Assembly (NCBI GenBank): GCA_030247885.1 | Contig: JAPDRO010000019.1 | Span: forward strand, 558,001-622,000 | Source of the DNA: Taxawa tesnikishii (nom. ined.) | Taxonomy: Eukaryota > Ascomycota > Dothideomycetes > Dothideales | Reading direction: 5' to 3' | Length of the DNA: 64,000 bases | Shown: positions 55,201-64,000 of the stretch, piece by piece | Numbering within the stretch: position 1 is the first letter of the stretch | Layout: each line of letters opens with the position of its first letter | Notes under the pieces: generated by a model | Databases searched by the model: none | The model's input: the letters and a program-made list of their open reading frames with translations, nothing else | What the model was told of the DNA's origin: nothing | Translations under genes and position numbers: made by a program

Positions 55201-57586
55201 GAAGAAGTATTATATAACTAACTACGCGCTAGTTCGTAAGGTTAATAAAGCGCTTTAAAAGTACTATCCCTTCGTATAACTAATATTATTCCTTACTACG
55301 TCTTATGTTTTATAGTTACTATAGAGGTTTAGGGAGTACTAGCGAATAGATAGGTATCGTCTAGTAAGTAGTATTTTAGCTACGTATCTTTCTCTCCGTT
55401 TACGTACTTTATATCCTTACTCTTAAGGAGTCCTTTACGCTATTATTAAAAGTTTATACTTATATAGTATACTAGGTCTCGAAAGAGTACTTAACCCTTC
55501 TTCGTCTATATAATCTTAACTATATTTAGGAAGCGACTTTAAGTCTACTTAGACGTAAAGATATATATAAATATCTCCTTATATATAGCGTTCTTTTTAG
55601 AAATCGAGCGGAATATTTACTTAAGTAAGCCTCTTTATATAATCTCGTATTTTATACGTATATAGAATTCTTTATAGTTATCGTTATTTAGACTAAGACT
55701 CTCTCGAAGACTACTATATTTAAGTTAACTATCTAGTAACTAAGTAGATATAAGTTTAGTAATTCGTATTATTATTATTATCCGAGTCGTCTTACTTAGG
55801 GTAGCTAGTCTATTCGAGTTAGTACTATATTAACTAATAGTAAAAGATTATAGTTATATCTTATTAAAAAACGAGGTAAATATTAGTATAATATAATTAG
55901 ATCTATTAATTATACGGCCTCGTTATACTAATATATTATATAAGGTATAGTAGCTTAATATAAAGAGTTACTATTATATATACTATTATATTTAGCCTAG
56001 ATCTTAATATTTTAGGTTATTATCGTACGTATATATCCTTATACTTATTACCTCGAGTTAATAGGACTACGCTTACGTTATATACGAGTTAACTAAGGTC
56101 GCTTATATATATACCCTTAGAAAAGCGACGTCGACTTATTGCGCTTTTCCTTATTATCGAAAAGAATACTTTATAAATATAATAACTTCGTTTAATATTA
56201 ACTTCGATAATAGTAATATTTAGGCGTATAGTTCGTATAATTACTTTCTTCTACTTATATATAATATCTCTATCGCTAAATACGCTAAACTATAGTAGAT
56301 CCGAACGGCTAGTTATTTATATTAACTATAGCTTATATACTTACTTCCGTTATCGTCGTATACGAGCTTATAATACTAATAATCCTCGCTAGGCTAGGCC
56401 TACCTCTAGGATCGATAGCCGAGGTATAGGGACTTCTTATTAGTCGGGGACGTTCTCTCTATTAAGGCGACTATAATAGCGCGTTAATAGTCTAGTTTAG
56501 ACGGCTATATAGTAAGATATTATCTTTAGTTTAAGGAAGTATTTCTATATAAGTATATACGCTTAATATACTAATTAGAACGTTTATTACTATTTCCTTA
56601 TTTCTTTATTATAAAGCCTATATATTAGCTAATAACGTAATTATAGTAGTATATTATCTATATTAGTCTCTTTATACTTGCTACGTTATATATCGAGTTA
56701 TATAGTTTAGCGCGTTTTTAATATAGTAGATAGCGTATATTTAGTAAATTAAGTCGACGAGTTAGTACTACTACGTATAAATTACCTTTCGAATCGCCTT
56801 TATTCCTTATATTTATATACTACTACGTATAGACTCGCCTTATATAATACGAGTATATAAGGTAAATAGGAAAGCGATTTATAAGTAATAAGTCGAATAG
56901 TAATTCGTTTCTACTACTAGCCTTTTAACTTACTAGTAAACCGAGTTTACTTTATGTTTATATATAGGTACTCTATTAGTCCGATTATACTTATCGTTTA
57001 TCTCATTTATAAATATACATATATATATATATTAATAATCTTTCTTACGTTTACTACCTCTTTTATTTACTACTATATAAAACTTTCCTCCTTTATTACG
57101 TTCTTCTCTTAATTACAAATTACTACGTTTAGTTATATTAGTTACGTATAGTACTAGTAATATAGTAACTCGTTACTTTGCGTATTAACTATACGTTTCT
57201 TAGCGATTTACTAACTATCTCGCCTTATACTTTATTTAAACTTCCTTTAACTATTACTTACGCGTTACCTTACGCGCTATAAGGCTTTTATTAAAGCTCT
57301 TTATTTACGCTACTATTGGGAAATACTACCGTTTTAAGATCCTTTACTTAGTTAGTTTAGCTATATACTTAGTACTCGCATACGTTATTCGCTCTTTAAG
57401 CTATTAATCTAGGACTAATAATCGATATCTTTAAATTACTTACTTTACTAACCCTCTTATCTATTAGTCCTACTACTTCGACTACTCCTTCCTCTATTTT
57501 ATATTCTAGTTATTATAGCGGCCTATTTTAGAGTATTTAATATATCTAATAATATAACCTAGATAGAAGATAGTATTATAATATAG
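52228..57586. mobile_element. Outer transposon copy, middle part, heavily RIPped and truncated
   Basis: Collinear with 38,828-44,185 of the inner copy at a constant offset of about 13,400 bp, with nearly all differences C-to-T or G-to-A; no reading frame survives. For example inner CCGACTCGTTAGGTCATCGT becomes CCGACTCGTTAAGTTATTGT. It stops at 57,586, just inside the helicase-gene equivalent, where an LTR begins. The remaining ~8 kb and right terminal repeat should lie beyond the retroelements, outside the window. Confidence 0.88.
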
Positions 57587-57813
57587 TGTGGTGGGGAGAA
57601 CCCTATGTTGGGTTAGGTCAAGACTGCAGAAGGCAGCTACGCAAGTAGTAATGGAGACAGCAGTTAGTAAGACATAAGACAAGAACAAGACGTAGAAAGA
57701 ACAGTTGTTGATTGAATGAGTGACTATCTTGTGTGCGGACTAAATAAGTAGGAATCAAAGGTAGCTTCCACGTGACTAACAACCCATGACTATCCAGCGG
57801 CTACCCTACCACA
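57587..57813 (-). repeat. LTR (3' LTR of a retroelement on the minus strand)
   Basis: A 227-bp block that, on the minus strand, begins TGTGGTAGGGTAGCC and ends CTCCCCACCACA (TG...CA ends with a short inverted TGTGGT/ACCACA). Immediately before it on that strand lies a purine tract ending AAGGGGAAGGGAGGTA, as a polypurine tract should. It interrupts the outer DNA transposon. Its partner LTR is not in view, so age by LTR divergence cannot be judged; lack of RIP suggests it is younger than the outer copy's decay. Confidence 0.75.
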
Positions 57814-57985
57814 TACCTCCCTTCCCCTTGAGTGCTCGTCCCCTAAGCACTATACAGACCGTACTCATTACATGTCTCTAGGAGTCATGTAATCCACCTG
57901 TCCATTAGGGAAAGACGAGGGCAGAAACTGGCGAGGGTAGCATGGACAACCACTCTAGTCAAGATGAGCGGCTGAGATGAGACTC

Positions 57986-59245
57986 CTAGTCGGTGTCTAT
58001 GTCAGAAGCTCCACCGCGAGGGCTTTCACTAGAATCATTCTCGTTAGAAATGTTCATCGCCGATCCTTCTCCTTCACCTTTACCGCCAGTATCCTTTCCG
58101 GAACTCTCTTCCGAACTGACAGACTCTACTAGCTCATCATCCGAAGAGACCTTACCGTATCCTTGCTTGTAGCGATCGTAGGACTTCATTGGATAGTACC
58201 GAGCCTCGGCGTCCATAGTTGCACGGAAGCAAACACGGAACTTGCGTGCGGCGTCAGCGTGACACTTATCGATGAACTTCTTTCGCTTTTCATCATCGGT
58301 ACCGAAAAGGATGGCGCGCTCGGTCAAGGTACGAGGGTCCGCCCACGTAGTGCGCCCTACGATTGCTTGGGACACTGCGCTGTCCATGATACAGGGGACG
58401 GCTGTTGGAAAAGCGTACGCAATCGTGCCGTACATCTGAGGATGTCCAGAAGGCGTAGATGGAGGTGAGGTAAGCTTCAGGTGACTAAGGGCAAGAGCAG
58501 TCCAGTCATTAGCTCCAGCATTGATTTCCAGAGTGCTGAGGTCCTCTTTGACAGCCATGTACCATGGGAATACTGTCACCCTCTTCTCAACTAGTCCTCC
58601 GTTGGAACCGTGAAGGAGGTGTGGCAGGGTAATACGTGCCTCTCCGGCTTTGCAAGGGACTTCCTCCTACTGCAGGCCATACTTCTCTTCATCCTCCTTG
58701 CTCCAGATCTTGTTGTCGATGCGAATGACGGCTCCGCTAGAGGTCTTGTCACTACTACGCTCCTGTACGTCATGCTACCATTCTTCAAAATGCTGGTGAA
58801 TGCCTTTGATCAAGACCGTATAGTTGTCCTTCGTCTCATCCACTAGGGACATGGTTCCTTGGATCATGTTGGCACCGTCACTAGCTAGAAGACAGTCCGG
58901 ATGGTTGTCTAGGTGACGGAATTCGGTCTTGCTAGCTCCAGTCGCGTACTTGCAGTAGTATGGGTAGGAAACCAACTGTTGATTGTGATCGGGCCGCAGG
59001 CACACGTAGGCTAGATAGTACAGCACATCTTGACGGATAACTTGCTGGGCACAGCTATAATAGGCGTTGCGTAACCAGCCTTGATCGGATTGACTAGTAG
59101 GAAGACGAAGATGGTGCTTGTATATAGCAAGCTCTTCTAGCATGTCCTTCATAAGGTCCTCTTTGAACAGCCAGTCGAACACATTGATGTTGACGGTACT
59201 ATCCTTCTGAAACTGGTCATAGGCACCTGGAAAAACAGACTCCAT
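57986..59245 (-). pseudogene. Dioxygenase-like accessory frame of the LTR element, broken
   Basis: Reads in about three pieces. The first piece (58,775-59,245, 156 residues, starting MESVFPGAYDQFQ) contains FRHLDNHP, whose His111-x-Asp113 recalls the iron-binding pair of Fe(II)/2-oxoglutarate oxygenases. The last piece (57,986-58,579) ends in an acidic Ser/Gly tail. Similar frames recur, as far as I remember, as repetitive hypothetical proteins in ascomycete genomes. The enzyme assignment is a guess from one motif. Confidence 0.4.
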
Positions 59246-59287
59246 GACGGCTCTGTAATCGTATTTTTTAGCTGGAGGAACATGGTG

Positions 59288-60655
59288 CTAATATCTATAG
59301 AGACCGCGAGCATCAGAAGTGCGGGCCGGCCTGCGAGACTTGTAGAATTGATTCATGGTCTTAGGGTCAGTTCTGAGCTTGGAAGCTTTGCCAGATAAGA
59401 AATCTCTCATGCGCATGATCAGCTGCTCCCTACTAAGGGCTCTAATATGGTATCCAGCTTTCTGGTAGAGTCGGAAAAGGTGTACCCTGCAGAACACTTC
59501 GTCGTCCTTATCAATGGCACGTAGCACCTTCTTCATCAAGTTGGCAATATCAGGATCCAACATCTTGCTCGGGAGTTGATCGATCTCCCTCCAAAGAGCT
59601 TTGTATCCCCTGCTAATCTGGCAACTATAGCCGCTTCTCTTCTTTGGAGCCGTTTCCTCTGTGTCCTCCTTATGTCGCTCTTCCTCCTCCTCCGGATCAG
59701 ACAGGACAGGATCCTCAGGCATCTCATCGTCGTTTGCATTCTTGCGGAGATTATTACCGAGGTCGCGAGTGTTCCATCTGCCGGGATCGTTGTGCAGATC
59801 GGCAAGAGCATCCAGATCCTGGTCAAGAGGCACACTAGCCATCGTCCTGCGCCTACGTTCCTCTACTTCCTCCTCTTCAATCTTACGTCTCACTCCTTCT
59901 GGAAGTGATGAAAGGGGAGAGCTCTCTGGTGCAGGCATATTCGTATCGTCGACATCTATAGGTAGGGTTTGGGCGCGGCCGCTGTATGACAGTTCAGTAT
60001 TGGCGACTTCATGAACTTCTCCTTGCTCGTTGACGGTATATCCCAGTGTAGTTAGGTACTCGTGTTCTCCTTGATCAAGCGGCAGACATCTCTTAGGGTG
60101 CTCTTCAATGTTTTCCAAGTCCCTAGGCTGGAATAGCTGACCCTTCTTGGAACCTCTGCCTCCAGTGCGGTTGCGATGCATGTACCCACGAAGGAACGCG
60201 TAAACTACCTGCTCCATAGTAAACCCCTTTCTGGCTAGCCGTCTCATCCTAAAGAGGATTGTGCTACTAAGGTTGAACTGAAAGATGTTCGCATCTCCCG
60301 TAATCTGCCATAGGCTGTAGAGAGTTCTCCTAGCTTCTGCTTGCTCGTCTCTTCTATCGAGAAGAAGTCTTTCCGATCGGATAGCGTCCCCGAAGTCTTC
60401 CTGGAAGTTTGGTCTGAAGGTTATTCTTCTCCTACGGCAGTCCCACAGTAGTAGGGACTGGTATTCACTTAGTCTTTCTTCTTCCTGGGAGATTTTGTTG
60501 CTTAAGTCGAGGGCTGCGTAGTAGTATTCGTCGTCATCGCTGATCCTCTTCACTTCTTCAAATGCTCGGTGGAATGACTCGGAAATTGGAACGACAGGGT
60601 TGTTGGCTTCAGTAGTGCTAATAACCTGACCGCCAGGTGGGTTGGGTTGTGACAT
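59288..60655 (-). CDS. 455-residue hypothetical protein of the LTR element
   Basis: An uninterrupted frame starting MSQPNPPGGQVISTTEANNP. It has a helical N-terminal part rich in Glu/Arg, a Pro/Ser-rich middle, an acidic region (SDPEEEEERHKED) and a basic C-terminal part ending SRRPARTSDARGLYRY. No zinc knuckle, protease or membrane segment is visible, so I cannot call it gag with confidence. A TATAAA-like box lies about 150 bp upstream on the same strand. It precedes the dioxygenase-like frame with a 42-bp gap, suggesting they travel together. Confidence 0.5.
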   Translation of the reverse strand: MSQPNPPGGQVISTTEANNPVVPISESFHRAFEEVKRISDDDEYYYAALDLSNKISQEEERLSEYQSLLLWDCRRRRITFRPNFQEDFGDAIRSERLLLDRRDEQAEARRTLYSLWQITGDANIFQFNLSSTILFRMRRLARKGFTMEQVVYAFLRGYMHRNRTGGRGSKKGQLFQPRDLENIEEHPKRCLPLDQGEHEYLTTLGYTVNEQGEVHEVANTELSYSGRAQTLPIDVDDTNMPAPESSPLSSLPEGVRRKIEEEEVEERRRRTMASVPLDQDLDALADLHNDPGRWNTRDLGNNLRKNANDDEMPEDPVLSDPEEEEERHKEDTEETAPKKRSGYSCQISRGYKALWREIDQLPSKMLDPDIANLMKKVLRAIDKDDEVFCRVHLFRLYQKAGYHIRALSREQLIMRMRDFLSGKASKLRTDPKTMNQFYKSRRPARTSDARGLYRY

Positions 60656-60700
60656 GGTGAGTCGCAGGTGTAGTCAGACTTCAGTAAATATGTAGTAAGG

Positions 60701-61286
60701 AAATGCTGTCTTCTAGTAGGTTTCTGAGGTGTCCGCAACTGCCGTACTTGCGAATCGTGGCAGCGTTGTTGGTAGTAGCTTTGGGGCGTGGTTTCTAAAG
60801 GATTTATAGTCCAGCATGTGAATTTGGATGTTTGTCACGTGTTTTGCTTCCTTAAAGGGAAACACGGCTAATATCCGGAGATTTCGGTTCTGGAAGTGTC
60901 CTTCCTTTCACTTCTTTCTTGTTACCCCTTGTCACCACCATCACTTAATCCTTTCAACCTGCAGTATGAAAGGAACATCTTTTCACACAAACACAAACTT
61001 CTTATCCTGCGAGCTTTGCGCTTCTGTTTGGTAATAGGATGAGACTACTGTCTTGGGCAAACAGACAAAGGCCTTATTACGAAAGGGGAATGTGAGAATG
61101 GCAGAGAAATAGATGACAAAAGAGATTATCAAGAGAGTTGACAAAGGAAATTATCTAAAGAAATGAATGGAAAGATTGTCAAAACAATATGGAAACACAC
61201 CTCCCTTCCTTCATGAGTCTGTCCCCAGACTCAAGTTTTTATATGGCTCCCGGAGCTATGTAAAACCTAGCCTGCCAGCTGGCTAG
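60701..61286 (-). repeat. 3' end of a Ty3/Gypsy element with probable LTR
   Basis: Just downstream (minus strand) of the integrase frame comes a purine tract ending GAAGGAAGGGAGG at about 61,198-61,215, then TGTGTTTCC, which looks like the start of a second, unrelated LTR running left. The LTR's far end is not resolved. This tract parallels the one at 57,814, so two different retroelement 3' ends are present. Confidence 0.45.
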
Positions 61287-64000
61287 CTACTCCATGTAAT
61301 CCTCGTACTGCGATGGATCGAATCCTCGCGGCACGCTGACGATCACCTTTGGGCCTGTATCTCTAATGTCTGCAGGCAATTCGTCCTCCAGTTCCTCGTC
61401 CTGCAAATTGATTTCTGATCCTTTATCCTCAGGTGAAGGCATGCCGCCTTTAGCAGCTACCAACCGATCTTGTAGCCGTTCAGGCGTGGTTGGGAGGATA
61501 GGCCGGATCCATGGTTTTAGCCGATTTCGGGTATAAGTCCCTTTCATTTCAATACTATCCAAGGTTTCCAGTACGTAGGTACCTGTAGGGGTAACGCTTT
61601 TGATCCTGGAAGGACCGTACCATCGAAACAGCAGCTTGTCTCTCCGGATTTTCTTGCGTTTCGTGTCATGGATGAGGACTTCCTGTCCGACGTTCAGCTG
61701 TTCGAACGTAGCATTCTTCCGATTGTTGAATTCCTCTGCGTTCTGCTCCCGCATTCGCTGTTGGTATAGTAGTACATCCTCCAGGACTTCATCCCAGCGT
61801 GCTAACTATTGTGCGCGCATAGCCACCAAATCCGTGGTAGTTTTGACAGTGCTCCAGTCCAGTACCTGCCATGATGGGAATTCCAGTTCGATCGGAAGAA
61901 CGACATCTCTTCCATACAGGATCCATGCTGGAGACATGTTAATGGATCGCCTCAGCGTAATCCGGTCTGCCTACAAGGTTTCCGGTAACCGTACGTCCCA
62001 GGGCTTACTGAACCCGGAAGTAAGCTTTGACAAGCAGTTAACAAGGTTCGGATGTCCGCGTTCCACTAATCCATTGCCTTCAGGATAATAAGCGGAGGTG
62101 ACAATCTTCCGAATTCCATACTGTGCAGCCAACGCAGATACATAGCCGAAGTTCTCAGGTCCTCCGTCGCTGATTAGTTTGGCGAAGCACCCATGTCTAC
62201 AGATGACGTCCTCGTAAAGGAATCTTGCAACGGCCTGGCTATCAGGCTTGCGTAATGCTCTGGCCTCTGGCCACCCTGACACTAATTCTCTGGCGACAAC
62301 GAGGTATTCCTTGCCACCAGACGCGGGCATAGAGACAATATCCACTGACCATGCTTCTCCAAGGACTTGCTAGTAAACCGGATGCAATTCCTCTACATCC
62401 CTGCGGTTAGCACGCATCTGGCACTCTGGGCAGCCCGCGCAGTATCTGGAAACATCTTTGAAGGCATTGTTCCACCAGTAACGGTCAGCGACCTTTCTGT
62501 AAGTAGCCTCTCGTCCTCGGTGGCCACTTTCATCATGCAGGCTTTGAATAATCTTTCGCCTCTGATCCTCGCTGTCAATTACCCGCCGTAGTGGCATGTT
62601 CCTGGCATTTCTCCGGAATAGATGCTGACCGCGGACCAGATAGTTGAGCGCCTCTTTCTTGAATGCGTGAAATTCCTTGAGATCCATGGCCGCAGGCTTT
62701 TTCAAAGTCGTGAGGTATTCCGCTATTCTCTGAGATTTCTCCGAGTAACCTTCTACCAACGACATTCCAACAGCGGCCGCTGTGGTTGTGGGGTACATTT
62801 CAACACCCCCGTCAACTGTAACAGTGCACACAGAAGTAGTGAACAGATCTGCGTCGATGACCACGTCAATGTCTTGCTCGTTTAGCATATCATCGTCATC
62901 CGAAGGATGGCGAGGTCTCCGAGACAGCGCATCTGCAGTAGTGTGTTTGGTACCAGGCACATGTCGAACCTCGAATGTGAATAGTCGTATCCAGGCTACC
63001 CATCGGGCCATAACGGAACCAGGAAGATCTGAGGACGATTTGTTGAGCTGCGCCACTAGCGTTTTGGCATCAATTTCCAAGATGAAGAATACGCCATATA
63101 GATACGAGCGTACTTTCTTCAGGGCCTTAAGTACTCCTCTGCATTCGCGTTTTCCAGCATCGTAGCCGGATTCCGTAGTCGTCCAGAGGCCGCTTTCGTA
63201 TCGTACCGGATGCCGTCTCTTCTTATTGTCTCTAGCCAACTGCATCAGGATGGCTCCCCATCCGCGAAGGCTAGAATCTACGGCTAGAATGATGGATCCT
63301 GCTCCTTCAGTATAATTAATGGACTTCAGTGCTGGAGCATCAGTAAGCTTCGCCTTTAGCAGCTTAACTGCCTGTCTGGCTGGTTCTCCGAAGGAAAACA
63401 CTACGTCTTTCCGCATGAGTTCGTACAGTGGTGCTGCCACATGTGCAAAGTTTTCCACCTAGAGACGATAGTATGAGCTCAAGCCAAGGAATGCCCGAAC
63501 ATTTGTAACATTCTCAAACCTATCCTATTCCAAGATCTTGATGACCTTGGCAGTATCTGGATGTCTGCCTTCTGAGTCGCAGACATAGCTAACGATCTTG
63601 ATTCCGGACATGCAGAATTGGGATTTTCCTCCGGCAATGGTACAGCCAGCACGTTCCAGATCCGTAAGAACACCATCTAGCCAATAGATGTGCTTCAGAA
63701 CGTATTTCCGGATACTAGGTACTGCTTTTGCGTCTCCTTCTTTGTCAACCGGGCCTTTGACACTAATGTCATCTAGAAATGGCAATGCTACGTGCGGAAT
63801 GTGCGCTTCCAGGATTTTGGTGATGATTCTCACGAACTGCGCCACTGAGTTGGTGGCTCCTTGGGGTAGCGTCGTTTGTCTTAGCAGTCCTAGAGGAGTC
63901 ATGAATCCTGTCATGTCTCTGCATTCCGTAGCAAGTTCCATCTGATCGTATCCAGAGAAGAGGTCGATGAGGGACGTTATTGCGAGTCCTGCAAATTGCT
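61287..64000 (-). mobile_element. Ty3/Gypsy retroelement, pol region, runs off the right edge
   Basis: Minus strand, domain order reverse transcriptase, RNase H, integrase, which defines Ty3/Gypsy. RT is at the right edge (LPFLDDISVKG, the xxDD box), RNase H at 62,900-63,350 (LAVDSSLRGWGAIL, then KHTTADALSRRP), the zinc-binding integrase N terminus near 62,400-62,550 (HDESGHRG, CAGCPECQMR), the integrase core at 61,970-62,345 (DIVSMPASGGKEYL, LISDGGPENFG, YYPEGNGLVERG) and a C-terminal tail to 61,287. Gag and the 5' LTR lie outside. Reads in about four pieces, so broken. Little RIP, so younger than the outer transposon's decay. Confidence 0.85.

Larger units (their letters stand above)
57814..60700 (-). 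mobile_element. Internal part of an LTR retroelement with two accessory reading frames
   Basis: Upstream (minus strand) of the polypurine tract at 57,814 lie two reading-frame regions: a 455-codon intact one (59,288-60,655) and one broken into about three pieces (57,986-59,245). No gag or pol of this element is seen in this block. It may be a non-autonomous LTR element, or the 3' part of a larger element split by the neighbouring Gypsy. Old copy, treated as a fossil; family assignment beyond 'LTR element' is not possible from this part. Confidence 0.5.

Overview
The window looks like a chromosome piece from a filamentous ascomycete (Pezizomycotina, probably a Dothideomycete). Genes are compact, carry one to four introns of about 47-85 bp with GT-AG ends, and include fungal families (HET-domain proteins, fungal type IIC P-ATPase, Sds23, Vps41). 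The right half shows the C-to-T/G-to-A decay of repeat-induced point mutation (RIP). The species cannot be named from sequence alone.

Bases 1-35,076 are ordinary gene space: a CM1-domain coiled-coil MTOC protein (cut by the left edge), mtf1 and cox20 (divergent, both mitochondrial), an RNase T2, a HET-domain gene, a mitochondrial enoyl-CoA hydratase, a DUF155/RMND1-type mitochondrial protein divergent from vps41, a Na+/K+-ATPase-like P-type ATPase, a 68-residue conserved protein, a second HET gene, sds23, a short-chain dehydrogenase and a four-helix membrane protein. Five conserved genes (CM1, mtf1, vps41, ATPase, sds23) need nine single-base corrections between them. Each is a missing base in an A/T, C or G run, and in the four complete genes the corrected exon lengths sum exactly to whole codons. 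This looks like homopolymer under-calling in the assembly, not nine real mutations.

Bases 35,421-64,000 are a nest of mobile elements. A pogo/Fot1-type transposase (minus strand) is cut at 36,938 by the left end of a roughly 14 kb TIR transposon that is heavily RIPped (the outer copy). At 37,884 the outer copy is itself split by a second, nearly complete, lightly RIPped copy of the same transposon (inner copy, 37,884-52,227, 14,344 bp, 20-bp perfect terminal inverted repeats, 2-bp CT target duplication). The outer copy resumes at 52,228 and is broken again at 57,586 by the LTR of a retroelement. From there to the right edge lie Ty3/Gypsy-type retroelement parts with two different 3' ends, one next to an unusual pair of accessory reading frames.

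The inner transposon is the most interesting object. It carries a CACTA/Plavaka-like transposase with an N-terminal zinc finger, an SNF2-like helicase gene, a DUF6532-like gene and an unrecognised conserved gene, with GTGGTA/TACCAC subterminal repeats. All its genes carry in-frame stops, and every stop I noticed that interrupts an otherwise continuous reading is TAG, as RIP of CAG or TGG codons would give. Splice sites were read by eye, the boundaries of the degraded genes are approximate, and no database comparison was possible.
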